The notes: generated by a model from the sequence alone, not told the origin. Shown: positions 1 through 9,628, counted from the stretch's first letter. The stretch: 64,000 nucleotides of DNA from Marinomonas spartinae (GCF_016461715.1 NZ_JAEMUI010000015.1:1-64000), one strand, 5' to 3'. Made by a program: numbers and translations.

Positions 1-1
1 C

Positions 2-295
2 AATCAACAAAAGTCGAAATTAAAAAAATTACGTATAGATCATTATTTTTCTTTCGTTGTTACGCCCGCAGATGTTGGTGAGGCAAAGCCAAGCCCAAAA
101 ATATTTGAATATGCTAATAAATTAGCCGGTGTTTCAGCTGATGAATGTTGGTATGTTGGCGATGATTACGAAAATGACTATCTTGCATCAAAACAATTAA
201 ATTGGAATTCCATATGGTTAAATCGAAGAGTATCTAATAATAATCTAGAAGGTATGTATAGCAGTTTGCTAGAGTTTTCAAAAAGTATTATCTGA
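2..295 (+). CDS. HAD-family hydrolase, C-terminal part (gene runs off the window start)
   Basis: The frame is open from base 2 to a TGA at 293-295, giving 97 residues. It contains VVTPADVGEAKPSPKIF (the HAD motif III lysine context) followed by WYVGDDYENDY (the acidic motif IV), the order seen in phosphatases of the HAD superfamily such as phosphoglycolate or pyrimidine-nucleotidase-like enzymes. The N-terminal nucleophile motif DxDxT lies outside the window. The substrate cannot be told from this fragment. A small accessory methyltransferase follows on the same strand about 160 bases later, without obvious coupling. Confidence 0.75.
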   Translation, partial: NQQKSKLKKLRIDHYFSFVVTPADVGEAKPSPKIFEYANKLAGVSADECWYVGDDYENDYLASKQLNWNSIWLNRRVSNNNLEGMYSSLLEFSKSII

Positions 296-455
296 AAATA
301 GATATTCACTAGCAATTTTATGGAAGTGTCACAAAACATTGAAGTCGACTGTAAACCTTCGATTTAATTTAATGTTACCCTTTCGCTATGCGACATTATA
401 ATATTAAATTTTACTGCAGTTTATTTCGGCTTAAATAGGGATTAGGCAATACATT

Positions 456-1058
456 ATGAATCCTGTAGAAACAGGTAAAAACTACGATACAATTACGGAT
501 CTTTGGTCTGATGATCGGTTTAATATGAAAAACGGAATCGATCAACACAGAAGAGCCATAAACTTTATAAAGTCGAGAGGTAAGGCTCTTGATGTTGGTT
601 GCGGAAGAACTGGGAGAATAATGGATTTGCTAGCCAAAGAAGGCTTTAAGCCAGAAGGCTTAGATATCTCAGAGAAAATGATCGCACTAGCTCGGAGTCG
701 TAATCCAGAATGGAATTTCTACCAAGAAGATATCTGTTCCTATCCATTATCAGAAAAATATGACTTCATAACCGCTTGGGATAGTATTTGGCATATCCCA
801 TTGGATGAGCAAGTTAGTGTGATATCAAAATTGGCAAGTGCGTTAAATCCCAACGGCATCATGATATTTTCATTTGGTGGAGTTAATGAGCCAGGAAATC
901 ACACTGACGATACGATGGGGCCAATGATGTATTACTCATCTTTAGGAACAAATGGCTTTATAAAGGTTTTCCTCGATAATGGTTGTACTATCAAACACTT
1001 AGAATTTGACCAGTACCCAGAGTTACACACCTACATAGTTGCGCAAAAAATAGCCTAA
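456..1058 (+). CDS. Class I SAM-dependent methyltransferase, small cassette-type
   Basis: 200 residues with the Rossmann-fold SAM site: motif I is LDVGCGRTGR (about residues 45-54), followed by the acidic end of beta 2 in GLDISEKM, then EDICSY and the motif IV region YDFITAWDSIWHIP. This is the general class I methyltransferase pattern; the acceptor substrate is unknown. The TAA stop lies inside a sequence that resembles an integron attC site (1053-1107), so the gene may have arrived as a cassette. Upstream 296-455 is AT-rich with no other gene. The start ATG has only a weak ribosome-binding site (GGATTAGG upstream). Confidence 0.8.
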   Translation: MNPVETGKNYDTITDLWSDDRFNMKNGIDQHRRAINFIKSRGKALDVGCGRTGRIMDLLAKEGFKPEGLDISEKMIALARSRNPEWNFYQEDICSYPLSEKYDFITAWDSIWHIPLDEQVSVISKLASALNPNGIMIFSFGGVNEPGNHTDDTMGPMMYYSSLGTNGFIKVFLDNGCTIKHLEFDQYPELHTYIVAQKIA

Positions 1059-1107
1059 CAAAGCAATAAAGTGGGGCATCTAACACTCCGTTGCTTTCCA
1101 GTTATTA
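1053..1107 (+). other. attC-like recombination site
   Basis: GCCTAAC (consensus RYYYAAC) at 1053 contains the stop of the methyltransferase gene. Nested arms follow: AAAGCAA pairs with TTGCTTT, and inside it AGTG pairs with CACT. The far end, GTTATTA, departs from consensus GTTRRRY. A diverged copy of the downstream gene at 53.9 kb begins at this same GTTAT point, which supports a cassette boundary here. Confidence 0.45.
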
Positions 1108-1150
1108 TTGCAAAAAATGGAATTTCAATAGATCTTATGAGTCAATCAGA

Positions 1151-1633
1151 ATGGATAAAATAAAAGCCATGATTTTGAGGCTAATTGGCAGGTCGTCAAT
1201 GGCAAGTGCTAAGGGGGATATGCAGTATTATCCGTCGCCAAATGGTGCATTTGGGTTGGTAGCGCCTGTCGGCTGGCTGCAAAAAACGGACTCTGACTTC
1301 CTTTCGATCTCTAGCCCAGATGGGAGCGTTTCTATTACTGCTAATGCGTTCACTAAAAATGACGGAAATTTGGAAGAGTTTGCCGAGTATCGCTTCTGGT
1401 CATTACAAGGCTTATACACCCCTCAAAGTGAAGTCTCTCCAATTAAATACGGTGTTTTGCGCGAGTATGAAAGTGCATACCCGAGTGAGTCGGAGAAAAC
1501 CTATTATGTCACAGCAGCTGTTCAGGTGAGAAATGCCTTTGTTGGTATGGCAGTGGTTACTAGTCGCAAGGACTATAACGAAAACAAGTCCATGTATATA
1601 AAGGTTTTTGAATCTATTAAAGTGAACTTATAG
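1151..1633 (+). CDS. Uncharacterised 160-residue protein with a broken paralogue at 53.9 kb
   Basis: No family is recognised. From the ATG at 1151 the protein has 160 residues, with an amphipathic N-terminus and then a compact beta-rich region (YYPSPNGAFGLVAPVGW ... SISSPDGSVSITANAF ... VFESIKVNL) reminiscent of small PsbP/DUF1795-like folds; that likeness is impression only. An in-frame ATG at 1199 is an alternative start and no strong ribosome-binding site settles the choice; a TTG at 1091 extends the frame into the attC-like site and is unlikely. A diverged, truncated and frameshifted copy lies at 53878-54361, so the gene was duplicated within this chromosome. Confidence 0.6.
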   Translation: MDKIKAMILRLIGRSSMASAKGDMQYYPSPNGAFGLVAPVGWLQKTDSDFLSISSPDGSVSITANAFTKNDGNLEEFAEYRFWSLQGLYTPQSEVSPIKYGVLREYESAYPSESEKTYYVTAAVQVRNAFVGMAVVTSRKDYNENKSMYIKVFESIKVNL

Positions 1634-1876
1634 TAAGGCCTAAGTACATGATGGGGGCGTGTTGGCAGTGTTAGGTTTTGGGGGAGGCTATTATTCTCAA
1701 GTCGTTAGCTTCAGTGGAAAATGCCTTATAACACAGCCTTTAAAGCCGATTCTCAATGCTTAACGCTTGGCGATTTTTTTCAAATCAGTTTAGGTGTATA
1801 GGATACAATGGATTGGTCGTCTCGTTGTTCACCGCTTTACGGGGTGTTATACGCTTATTGATCATTTGGAGGCGTT
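1634..1876. other. Intergenic stretch without a gene
   Basis: About 240 bases between the uncharacterised gene and the cupin. It contains short runs resembling attC ends (for example GGGTGTTATACG near 1839-1850), but no complete attC could be folded by eye. No promoter or terminator is convincing. Confidence 0.4.
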
Positions 1877-2188
1877 ATGAAAATAATCAGAAGTAAAGGG
1901 TTTAAACCTGAGCGTGCTTGGGTGGCAAAAGATATCGCTAATATGAATGGCATTACGACGCGCTTACATTGGACTGATCAGCCTTATAAGTGGCATATAA
2001 ACGATGGTGAAGAGGTGTTTGTTGTTTTAGATGGTGTTGTTGAAATGCTATTTAAAGAAAATGGAATTGAGAAATCAGCGGTTTTAGAGATGGGTGATAT
2101 ATTTTATGCATCTATTGGTACTGAGCATGTTGCGCACCCTCGTGGTGAGGCAAGGGTATTAGTTGTAGAATCAGAAGGAAGCGTATAA
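1877..2188 (+). CDS. Small cupin-fold protein
   Basis: 103 residues, a single cupin domain. The first cupin motif is visible as WHINDGEEVFVVLDGVVEM (metal-ligand His and Glu candidates) and the second as GDIFYASIGTEHVAHP, with a His near the end of the motif. Such single-domain cupins include isomerases, dioxygenases and sensor proteins; the substrate cannot be assigned. The start is well supported by TTTGGAGG seven bases before the ATG. It stands alone between small cassette-like genes. Confidence 0.8.
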   Translation: MKIIRSKGFKPERAWVAKDIANMNGITTRLHWTDQPYKWHINDGEEVFVVLDGVVEMLFKENGIEKSAVLEMGDIFYASIGTEHVAHPRGEARVLVVESEGSV

Positions 2189-2199
2189 TTGGTTGCTTA

Positions 2200-2275
2200 A
2201 ACGGAAAATTATAGTTGGTCATCGTTTCGAGGTTATAACCGACCATGATTTTTCGCTTAGCAAGGCATTATATAA
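2200..2275. repeat. Imperfect hairpin, possible attC remnant
   Basis: CGGAAAAT with the following bases pairs imperfectly (with G-U pairs) with a segment ending ATTTTTCG about 60 bases later; the segment runs from GCTTAAAC to GGCATTAT. The layout resembles a decayed attC site, but the core ends do not match consensus. Confidence 0.25.
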
Positions 2276-2414
2276 GACCAGAATGAATAGTCCTTTAGCC
2301 AAAAAAGTGGTTTTTGCTGTTTAAAGGCAAATTAATCGAGTAAAACCAATCAAGAGAAAGTTCTATGCTTGAGGTGAGACTCGGATGTGAATGTTCCTAT
2401 AGGTAGTAAGTGGT

Positions 2415-3017
2415 ATGACAAAAGATTATTTTAAAAACAAAGCGGCTTCTTATGAAAAGGAGAGCAGAAGGGTCTCAAACGTAGACAATATCGCCAACCT
2501 GATTGTGGAAAGGTTGGATCTAGAAAAGGGCATGCATTTATTGGACTTTGGCGCGGGTACGGGGCTGTTATTGGAGCGCGTTGCACCGTATGTTGAAAAA
2601 ATCACTGCGGTAGATATTTCCAAAGCCATGATTGAACAGCTTGAGCAGAAACGTGATGGGCTACACTGTGATTTAGCCATTCTTGAAGTGAATTTAGAGT
2701 CTTCGTCCATTGATCAGACATTCGATGGCATTATCTCTTCGATGACCATGCACCATGTGCAACATATCGATGCTATGTTCGAAAAGTTCTATTCCATGCT
2801 TGATGAAGGCGGAGTGATTGGTATTTCTGACTTGGATAAAGAAGATGGTAGCTTCCATGGTGAAGATACTGGTGTTTTCCACTTTGGTTTCGAGCGTGAT
2901 GTTATTGCTGAGTCAGCAATAAAAGCGGGTTTTAGGGATTTGAAAGTGGAGGATGCCAGTGTCATCAGCAAACCATATGGTGATTTTCCTGTATTTTTGC
3001 TGACGGGGAGAAAGTAG
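2415..3017 (+). CDS. Class I SAM-dependent methyltransferase (UbiE/COQ5-like fold)
   Basis: 200 residues. Motif I is LLDFGAGTGLLLERV (about residues 41-55), followed by the acidic residue of AVDISKAMIEQ and a motif IV-like IISSMTMHHVQHID. The pattern fits generic methyltransferase family 11/25 proteins; the acceptor is unknown. It is not closely similar to the methyltransferase at 456. The start ATG has AGGTAG upstream. The gene is followed by a kilobase that holds only a transposase remnant. Confidence 0.8.
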   Translation: MTKDYFKNKAASYEKESRRVSNVDNIANLIVERLDLEKGMHLLDFGAGTGLLLERVAPYVEKITAVDISKAMIEQLEQKRDGLHCDLAILEVNLESSSIDQTFDGIISSMTMHHVQHIDAMFEKFYSMLDEGGVIGISDLDKEDGSFHGEDTGVFHFGFERDVIAESAIKAGFRDLKVEDASVISKPYGDFPVFLLTGRK

Positions 3018-3439
3018 AAACACAGATTGTCAAACCTCATCACAGATCGATTAAAATCAACAAATTAGTCGTTTTTGATACGAGCTTTCTGTGTTCATAA
3101 ACTACCAGAGCTTATGAAAATGAGTGTTGATTCAGGTGTACTAGCCCACCCCTTAACACAGCATTATGTACACCTGTTTTCTATCTCAGTTTGCTTGAGA
3201 GCTTTCATTCGGTTCTGGAACCAAATCATGTAAAAAGCCAGCTACTGCATTGCGGCTATTCTTTAGCTTCAGCCCGCCGCGTTCAGATTGCGAATATGGC
3301 AGCTAATGCTATTGAGTGCCTACTGTAAACACAGTACCCAGCACTGGAGTGTTCTGGTTCACGCAAACCCTCTTGCTCGTAGTAATGAAAACAAGGCCCT
3401 CTGACAGCAAAATTACCCCCCAATTCCCCGAAAAGCGGC

Positions 3440-3686
3440 CGACGATATGCAGTGTTATGGCGGTAGAGTGGTTCAAAACAATCAATGGTAAAACCACCAT
3501 AGATCGGTCGTATTACAGAACTCGTTCTCTCTTAATCATAAGTCTCTGCATCATTACAGGCGCCAGCAGTGGCACATTAAGAACCGTCAGCACGGTATTT
3601 TTGCCACGGAGTTTAACGAAGAAAAATCCAGAATAGTCATGGGAGATGCACTAGAGCATAGGCTCTATTTAAGCGTTTCGTCATGA
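3440..3686 (+). pseudogene. Remnant of an ISAs1-family transposase (C-terminal part, frameshifted)
   Basis: Two adjacent plus-strand frames carry pieces of the conserved end of ISAs1-type transposases. The first (3448-3520) reads VMAVEWFKTINGKTTIDRSYY. After a frame change, 3549-3686 reads HHYRRQQWHIKNRQHG, then ATEFNEEKSRIVMGDA, matching the family's HW-IEN ... FNED-SR-- --GDA region. The family has about 380 residues; only the last third is recognisable, with at least one frameshift and substitutions, so it is inactive. The ends of the element could not be identified. Confidence 0.65.
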
Positions 3687-4135
3687 ACATACATTAAAAA
3701 AATGTGGTGAGTGAACTCGAATGATTTAGGGCGTTGATTGGCAATAGAAGACAAAGTAGATATACCGCGCCAAGCTGCCAGCAATAAAACATTAACAGAG
3801 AGTAATGATATGTAATTTTTCATTAAAATCAACATATTATTTTTGCACTCCAAAAAACAACTGCTATGCTTTTTTTGACGCGAATAGAAATAGATAAAAG
3901 CGTGATATACCTGAATTATTGACCCTAGTTATCTCCGTATAGGTACGTCAAGTCAGTGATGACCTTAGATATATGATGATGCTAGATAGTGAACAGGACT
4001 ACACATCTTCCTAAGCATCATAATAGATTAATAAATCGGACTTTTTAGTCTGGTTCAATCTTTATTAAAAATACTAGATGAATGAAAAAAACGAATGAAT
4101 CATTCGCCCTATGTTGCTGAATTTTGGAGAAATAT
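3687..4135. promoter_or_regulatory. AT-rich leader of the binding-protein gene
   Basis: About 450 bases with no gene on either strand. The last 60 bases carry a short inverted repeat (GAATGAATCATTC around 4092-4104) just before the translation start, a possible operator. No definite -35/-10 pair is claimed. Confidence 0.3.
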
Positions 4136-5707
4136 ATGTGTAGTTCATTTTTAAGAAACGCACGCTCATTATTTTTTGTGTTTTTGGTTTTATCTTTTTT
4201 TCCGACAGCTGGTGCAGCACCAGTGAAAGGTTCCCATGTTAAAATATATGTCTCAAGCCTTCCTTATCTTTACACATCCCATGCGGTAAATGGTTCACTT
4301 TTAAGACCCGCTAACAATGAACGTGGTTGGGAATACTATATGGCCACATCTTATTCGCAAATTAGTGATACTGTCTATGAATTTAAGTTACGCCAAGGTG
4401 TTCAGTTTCAAGATGGAACGCCATTCAATGCCGATGCCGTCATTGAAAATATGGAGTATTTTAAAAAGAAACCTTTTTTGTTTAGCAAAATTAATACCGT
4501 ATATGACCGTACGGAAAAAGTTGATGATTATACAGTAAGGTTCTATCTAAAAGAAAAGTATGGGGCATTCTTGAATGATGTTATTTGGATTCAGTTTTAT
4601 ACAACAAAATATCTCGAAAAATTTGGTTGGAATGGTAAAGCGACCTGTCCAAATTTGGCTGAGGCTGGTCCTTATGGATTAGGCCCTTATATTCTTAGTG
4701 AAGGTTATATCGAAGGTGATAGAAAAACAGATAAAGCAGTATTGATTGCTAACCCTAATTACTATGATAAAGATTTAGTGAAAGTAGAAAAATTCACTAT
4801 TTATACAAATCTAGATCCAAAGGTTGCATTTTCGGATGTTATTGAATCTGAAGGCTATCTGGATATTATGCCAATTGCATTTTCTGATGTTGAATTAGTC
4901 AATTCTTCTCCTTACGCAAAATTAGTTACAGGGCCATCAACAGATAATATAGCTATTCATATAAATATGGTTAATGGTAATGAAAAACTAAAAGATAAAA
5001 AAGTTCGTCTTGCTCTGAACAGAGCAATAGATCAACAACAGTTATTAACTTATGCGTTTTCTGGTTATGGTCAAATAAAGCCTACACTGGCTTCACCTAA
5101 TTTTCCTGGTGTTAAAGATGCTGTAAAAAACCTGAAGGCTTATTCTGAAGTTGAGTCGCCAAAAGAAATACGTCAGGAACTAAAAAGCATTTTAGATGGG
5201 CTAGAGCTTAAAGTGCTAACTCAACAGAAGTTCATGTTTCTTTGGCGTTCATTAGATCGAGATTTACGCAAAGTTGGGGTAAAACTTAATTTTGAAATTG
5301 TTGATGAAACGACTATTTTTGGACAAATTCTGTCTACCAATTCAGGTAAGAATACAAAATCGTGGGATTTGATTGTGTGGGGGGATGATGATTGGTACTT
5401 CAATCATCCATGGGCTGCAACCTTTGTTTATCAACCAAATAGTGTTTGGAGTACGATGCCTGCGGATCCTCAGATGGGTAAGTATATTGATGAAATGTTT
5501 AAAGAAACCATCAACACACCGCAATTCAGTGAAGTCCTAACCAAAATGATTGATCATGTCTACAAAAATGCTTATATGCTTGTTGTTCCAGCTCCTAACA
5601 AGGTTGTTGCAGTCAATAAGAAGGTTTCTTACACCCCATTACCAATGGCTTCTCTTCCATTATGGGAAATTGAGGTGAGTGATGATCACTGGTCGATAAG
5701 ACAATAA
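4136..5707 (+). CDS. Extracellular solute-binding protein, family 5 (peptide/nickel type)
   Basis: 523 residues from the ATG at 4136, which has TTTTGGAG seven bases upstream; the TTG at 4124 lies inside that ribosome-binding site. A Sec signal peptide is visible (hydrophobic FFVFLVLSFFPTAGAA, cleavage probably after AAP or AGA). The mature part shows the SBP_bac_5 pattern: WEYYMATSY ... YEFKLRQGVQFQDGTPFNADAV ... GLGPYILSEGY ... VRLALNRAIDQQQLL. Such proteins bind peptides, nickel chelates or sugars in the periplasm. No ABC permease or ATPase genes are nearby; instead a chemoreceptor follows after 61 bases. I infer that it delivers ligand to that receptor, or serves an unlinked transporter. 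Confidence 0.85.
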   Translation: MCSSFLRNARSLFFVFLVLSFFPTAGAAPVKGSHVKIYVSSLPYLYTSHAVNGSLLRPANNERGWEYYMATSYSQISDTVYEFKLRQGVQFQDGTPFNADAVIENMEYFKKKPFLFSKINTVYDRTEKVDDYTVRFYLKEKYGAFLNDVIWIQFYTTKYLEKFGWNGKATCPNLAEAGPYGLGPYILSEGYIEGDRKTDKAVLIANPNYYDKDLVKVEKFTIYTNLDPKVAFSDVIESEGYLDIMPIAFSDVELVNSSPYAKLVTGPSTDNIAIHINMVNGNEKLKDKKVRLALNRAIDQQQLLTYAFSGYGQIKPTLASPNFPGVKDAVKNLKAYSEVESPKEIRQELKSILDGLELKVLTQQKFMFLWRSLDRDLRKVGVKLNFEIVDETTIFGQILSTNSGKNTKSWDLIVWGDDDWYFNHPWAATFVYQPNSVWSTMPADPQMGKYIDEMFKETINTPQFSEVLTKMIDHVYKNAYMLVVPAPNKVVAVNKKVSYTPLPMASLPLWEIEVSDDHWSIRQ

Positions 5708-5768
5708 CGAAGATGCATTGTCACTTGCTCAAATATTTTAAAAAATTCCTTTTTATCGGGATGGTAAT

Positions 5769-7883
5769 ATGAAAATAAAATTAAAACTTAGAAGTCAGTT
5801 GTTACTTGCTTTTTCTTTAATAGGGATATTACCAGTTGCCATTGTCGCTATCATTTCATTAATGAAATCGAGTTCGGCACTGGAGCATGATGCATTGGAT
5901 CAGCTGGTAAGTTCACGAGATGTTAAGGCGAATCAAATAGAAGGTTATCTTAATAGTGCCAAAAAAGACGTTTCCATTCTATCAAATAGCAGAGATGTGC
6001 ATGCGTTGTTCCGCGCGCTGCAAGTGTATCAAGAGTTAGAAGAAGTCAAATCTGAAAATGATAAGTTTGGCGTCGACAATATAGATTACAAAGCCATTTG
6101 GAAAGAAAAAAGTGATAATCTATTAAAATATGTTGATGTCCTGGGTTATCGAGATCTTTTATTATTATCCGCTGATAAAGGTCATATTATTTATAGTGTG
6201 AAAAAAGGTAAGGAACTTGGCTCAAATATAAAAAAGAATTTCGATGATAAAAACCCAATCTCGGTTTTATGGAAAAAGGTTATAGAGAAAAAAGGTGTGG
6301 CGTTTCAGGATTTTACACCCTATCACTATCGGGATAATAGCCCGAGATTCTTTATTGGTGCGCCTGTTTTTAATTTGCGTGGTGATGTCGTCGCTGTCGT
6401 TATTTTAGAGCTTTCTGGAGAAGTTATTAATGATATTATGTCTCAGCGTTCAGGACTTGGAGAAACAGGTGAAACCTACCTCGTTGGCAAAGATGGTTTA
6501 ATGCGTTCCAACTCTTATTTGGATAGCGGACATCACTCTGTTGCTAATGCATTTTCTAATCCAGAAAATAATAAAGCAAAAAGTATAGCAATTCAGGCTG
6601 CACTGTCGGGTAAAACAGGCTCAAAATTGATTGACAGTTATTTAGGGCGTGAGGTGTTGTCTGCCTATGCACCATTAAAATTTGAGGGGGCAACATGGGC
6701 GATTGTCGCAGAAAAGTCACGAGGTGAAGCTTTTGCATCGGTAAGTGCAATAAAATGGGCAATCATATTTTCAATGTTGATTACAGCCGCCATCACTATT
6801 GCAATAGGTATTGTATTGAGCCGCTCTATTACCAATCCTATTCTTAAAATGACTGACATTGTTAATCAATTGGCAAGTGGTAATGTTCGTAAGAGAACAG
6901 ATATAAAACGTTCAGATGAACTTGGGGATATGGCATCGTCGCTAGATAACTTTGCAGATGAGCTGGAAACAGTTTTTGTTAGTAGTTTAGAAAAAATATC
7001 AAAAGGTGATTTGACAAGTAATTTAACGTCTAAAGGCCAACAAGATGTCATCACTAATGCACTGATTAAAACAAATGCTGATCTGAAAAGTATCGTTACG
7101 GATATTTCAGGTTATACCAATAGCATCGTTGAGCAAAGCAATAAGGTCATGCTTTCTAGTGAAACAATATTATCTAACACGGCAAGTTCTGAACAATCAA
7201 TACAGTCGATTTCAGCGGCGATTGTTGAGGTAAATGAACAAGTCAAGATTACGGCCAATACGGCTAAGGAGGCTGATGAGCTGGGTAAAAAAGCGCAGCA
7301 GTCGGCTACGATTGGTAGTGATCTTGTGGGCAAAACCGTGTCAGCAATGAATGATATCAGAGAGGCTAGCAGCAATATTTCTTCTATTCTTTCTGCGATA
7401 GAAGACATTGCAAATCAAACAAATCTGTTAGCCTTGAATGCGGCGATTGAGGCCGCTAGAGCGGGCGAAGCTGGAAGAGGTTTTGCTGTGGTTGCCGATG
7501 AAGTTCGTGCTTTGGCAGCACAAAGTACAAAAGCGGCAAATGAAACCGCTAGGTTAATTGAAGTGGTGGTTGAAAAAACACAAGTAGGTGCAGAAATCTC
7601 TGAAAACTCGTCTGAGAGCCTTAAAGAAATAGTTGATTCTATTGAAGTGGTCTGCAATTTGATGGGGAATATTGCCATTGCGTCCGATGAGCAGGCTAGA
7701 ACGATTGATGATACGAGTAACAATTTAAACCGTATCGCGGCTAAAAATGTTGAAACAACATCTGAAGCCGAAGAGGGGGCTGGCACTTCTCAGAAATTAA
7801 CAGAGATGTCGTCTGGACTTAAAGGCATTGTGGAGAAATTTACCATTAGTTCCGAGTCCACTGGTTCTAAGCGTCGGTCCTAA
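5769..7883 (+). CDS. Methyl-accepting chemotaxis protein with Cache sensor
   Basis: 704 residues. A first membrane helix (about 12-32), a periplasmic dCache-type region (about 40-320, with a [17 protein letters not shown]-like PAS core), a second helix (about 327-350) and a HAMP domain (about 351-400) precede the cytoplasmic coiled coil. The highly conserved hairpin tip is present around residues 545-590 ([19 protein letters not shown], then [15 protein letters not shown]). No pentapeptide CheR tether is seen at the C-terminus, which ends GSKRRS. It follows the binding-protein gene at 61 bases on the same strand and is followed by a terminator, so the two probably form one unit for ligand sensing. 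Confidence 0.93.
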   Translation: MKIKLKLRSQLLLAFSLIGILPVAIVAIISLMKSSSALEHDALDQLVSSRDVKANQIEGYLNSAKKDVSILSNSRDVHALFRALQVYQELEEVKSENDKFGVDNIDYKAIWKEKSDNLLKYVDVLGYRDLLLLSADKGHIIYSVKKGKELGSNIKKNFDDKNPISVLWKKVIEKKGVAFQDFTPYHYRDNSPRFFIGAPVFNLRGDVVAVVILELSGEVINDIMSQRSGLGETGETYLVGKDGLMRSNSYLDSGHHSVANAFSNPENNKAKSIAIQAALSGKTGSKLIDSYLGREVLSAYAPLKFEGATWAIVAEKSRGEAFASVSAIKWAIIFSMLITAAITIAIGIVLSRSITNPILKMTDIVNQLASGNVRKRTDIKRSDELGDMASSLDNFADELETVFVSSLEKISKGDLTSNLTSKGQQDVITNALIKTNADLKSIVTDISGYTNSIVEQSNKVMLSSETILSNTASSEQSIQSISAAIVEVNEQVKITANTAKEADELGKKAQQSATIGSDLVGKTVSAMNDIREASSNISSILSAIEDIANQTNLLALNAAIEAARAGEAGRGFAVVADEVRALAAQSTKAANETARLIEVVVEKTQVGAEISENSSESLKEIVDSIEVVCNLMGNIAIASDEQARTIDDTSNNLNRIAAKNVETTSEAEEGAGTSQKLTEMSSGLKGIVEKFTISSESTGSKRRS

Positions 7884-7940
7884 ATATCCTATTAAAATTG
7901 CTGGCTAAAATAGTAAGCCAGTCAATACAGAGATAAACGA

Positions 7941-7975
7941 AAACCACTTTTCTGGGATGGAGAAGTGGTTTTTTT
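7941..7975 (+). terminator. Rho-independent terminator after the chemoreceptor gene
   Basis: AACCACTT pairs with AAGTGGTT across a short loop and is followed by seven T residues. Confidence 0.85.
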
Positions 7976-8118
7976 ATAGCAGTTGATCAAGTGGACTATT
8001 GGTTACAGCAAAAGGTTGGCGCACTGACATGCGTATTGACTACGGATCGTCTGAAAAACAATCACAAGTTTGCGTGTTTGTACTGGTAGTGGCTCAAAAA
8101 GTCTTTTAGGATAAATGT

Positions 8119-8236
8119 GAGACTTTTGCACGACTACTGTGCTTGCCAATACTTTGTTAAAAACAGACTCAAAATGCTCATATATAGCTATAAACTCTGC
8201 TTTCTCGTCTGTTTTTGCCGCGTCTTGGCGTCGTCT
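8119..8236 (+). mobile_element. MITE copy 1 (right end degraded)
   Basis: It starts with the terminal sequence GAGACTTTTGCACGA and follows the complete copy at 50289 base for base with few changes up to GTCTTGGCGTCG near 8233. The right terminal repeat is then lost or scrambled. No coding capacity; the short frames across it are spurious. It lies between the chemoreceptor terminator and the VOC gene. Confidence 0.8.
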
Positions 8237-8295
8237 CATAAAGCAATGTGCACAACAAGCGTGAGGTTGATACGTTATATTCTCAAAGGAGTTGA

Positions 8296-8937
8296 GTGGT
8301 GGATTTAGAGTTAGATCACGTTTTTATACTGACTGATAAACCAAAAGAAGCGGGTGATCTTTTAGTTTCTATGGGGCTTAATGAAAGCTTTAGTCGGGAT
8401 CATAAGGGGCAGGGTACCTCAAATCGTCGGTTTGCATTTTCTAATGGAATGCTCGAAATACTATACGTACGTGATAGTGAAGAGTCGAATAATGGTCCAG
8501 CAAAAAAACTGAGATTCCCTGAACGGATACAAACAGAAAACGCATCTCCGTTTGGAATCGTTCTAACGCGAACTAATGACTCCAAATTAGGTATGCCGTT
8601 TAGCGGGTGGAAATATCAACCAGACTATTTTGAGCCACCCAATGCATTCCATGTGGGAGAGAATTCTGAGATATTAGAAGAGCCTTTATGTATTTACGTG
8701 CCTTTTATCGGTCCAGTTAGCAGAATTGAAGAAATAGGAACCTTTAAGTCTATTAGCAACGTGCAACTATCGGTCCCACTAGAGAAAATGTCTGATACGC
8801 TTCTTACATTGCTATCGGCGGATAGGCTTGACATTGAGCTTGGTAGTGAGCACATGGCAGTACTTACTCTGGATAATGGGCGTAGGGGATTATCCAAAGA
8901 CTTGCGCCCAGTTTTGCCATTAATGATTCATTGGTAG
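8296..8937 (+). CDS. VOC/glyoxalase-like domain protein
   Basis: 213 residues from the GTG at 8296, with AAAGGAGTT upstream (a second GTG follows at 8299). The N-terminus LELDHVFILTDKPKEAGDLLVSMGL has the His and beta-alpha pattern of the glyoxalase-like superfamily, and RRFAFSNGMLEILYV carries the expected acidic residue of the first module. The central GWKYQPDYF and C-terminal VLTLDNGRRG segments complete a single-chain two-module architecture. Family members bind small acids or metals; the function here is unknown. It lies just beyond a MITE copy. Confidence 0.7.
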   Translation: MVDLELDHVFILTDKPKEAGDLLVSMGLNESFSRDHKGQGTSNRRFAFSNGMLEILYVRDSEESNNGPAKKLRFPERIQTENASPFGIVLTRTNDSKLGMPFSGWKYQPDYFEPPNAFHVGENSEILEEPLCIYVPFIGPVSRIEEIGTFKSISNVQLSVPLEKMSDTLLTLLSADRLDIELGSEHMAVLTLDNGRRGLSKDLRPVLPLMIHW

Positions 8938-9001
8938 ATAGGTCAATATATGAAGAGTTTTTTCTTGCTCAACGGAATAGTAACTCGACGCTTATAAGTC
9001 C

Positions 9002-9085
9002 TATATTTCAACGATAACCGCCAAAATGGTTTAAATACGTCGCTCAACCTGACTCGTTAAGTATGCGACTGCGGCGTTATGTTTA
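9002..9085. other. Possible decayed attC site
   Basis: TTTCAACGATAACCGCC near 9008 is complementary to parts of GCGGCGTTATGTTTATCGTTGA near 9072-9092, with an internal GTCGC/GCGAC stem. The GCGGCGTTATG end is attC-like; the left core does not match RYYYAAC well. Confidence 0.25.
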
Positions 9086-9115
9086 TCGTTGATTTACTTA
9101 GAATATGGAGGAATT

Positions 9116-9598
9116 ATGTCAACAGAACTGAAGGCTTCATCATTGAAAGTACAAGCTTTTTTGTCTCAGCATGGACAGGACTTTGTTGTTCAGCAAATGC
9201 CTAGTTCAACTCGGACAGCGAAAGACGCCGCTGAGGCTGTTGGCTGTACGGTTTCCCAAATTGCTAAATCGTTAATTTTTAAAGATGGTGAAACAGGGGA
9301 ACCTGTCTTGGTTGTCGCATCCGGTTCTAACATGGTTTGCACCGACAAAGTTAAAGAAGCAACAGGGATTACATTGGAAAAAGCAGATGCATCCTTTGTA
9401 CGAGAGAAAGTTGGCTACGCTATAGGTGGGGTTCCTCCCGTAGCGCATAATGAGAAGGTCCAAACTCTCCTAGATAAAGACCTACACCAATATACAGAAA
9501 TTTGGGCGGCTGCGGGTACGCCGAATTCTGTGTTTAAACTCAATCCACAGTATCTAGGTGAGCTTACGCAAGGTCAGTGGATAGATTTAGCAAAATAA
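9116..9598 (+). CDS. YbaK/EbsC-type aminoacyl-tRNA deacylase
   Basis: 160 residues from the ATG at 9116, supported by TATGGAGGAATT; the upstream TTG at 9089 is not needed. The YbaK domain fills the protein: the N-terminus has TRTAKDAAEAVGCTVSQIAKSLIF, with the conserved Lys of this trans-editing family, followed by VLVVASGSNMV and the GGVPP motif near the C-terminus. Family members hydrolyse mischarged tRNAs (for example Cys-tRNAPro or Ala-tRNAPro) in the cytoplasm. Length is typical. It is monocistronic with its own terminator. Confidence 0.88.
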   Translation: MSTELKASSLKVQAFLSQHGQDFVVQQMPSSTRTAKDAAEAVGCTVSQIAKSLIFKDGETGEPVLVVASGSNMVCTDKVKEATGITLEKADASFVREKVGYAIGGVPPVAHNEKVQTLLDKDLHQYTEIWAAAGTPNSVFKLNPQYLGELTQGQWIDLAK

Positions 9599-9628
9599 GC
9601 ATACCAAGTATTTAAAAAGGGTTCTTTT

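Noticed and set aside
3307-3640. Hydrophobic open frames on the minus strand that look like a decayed membrane protein
   Set aside because: The plus strand of the same bases carries ISAs1 transposase motifs in two frames; the minus-strand frame is its antisense shadow.
8003-8239. Minus-strand frame of 78 codons, and a similar one at 50173-50508
   Set aside because: Both cross MITE copies and owe their openness to the shared repeat; no coding evidence.
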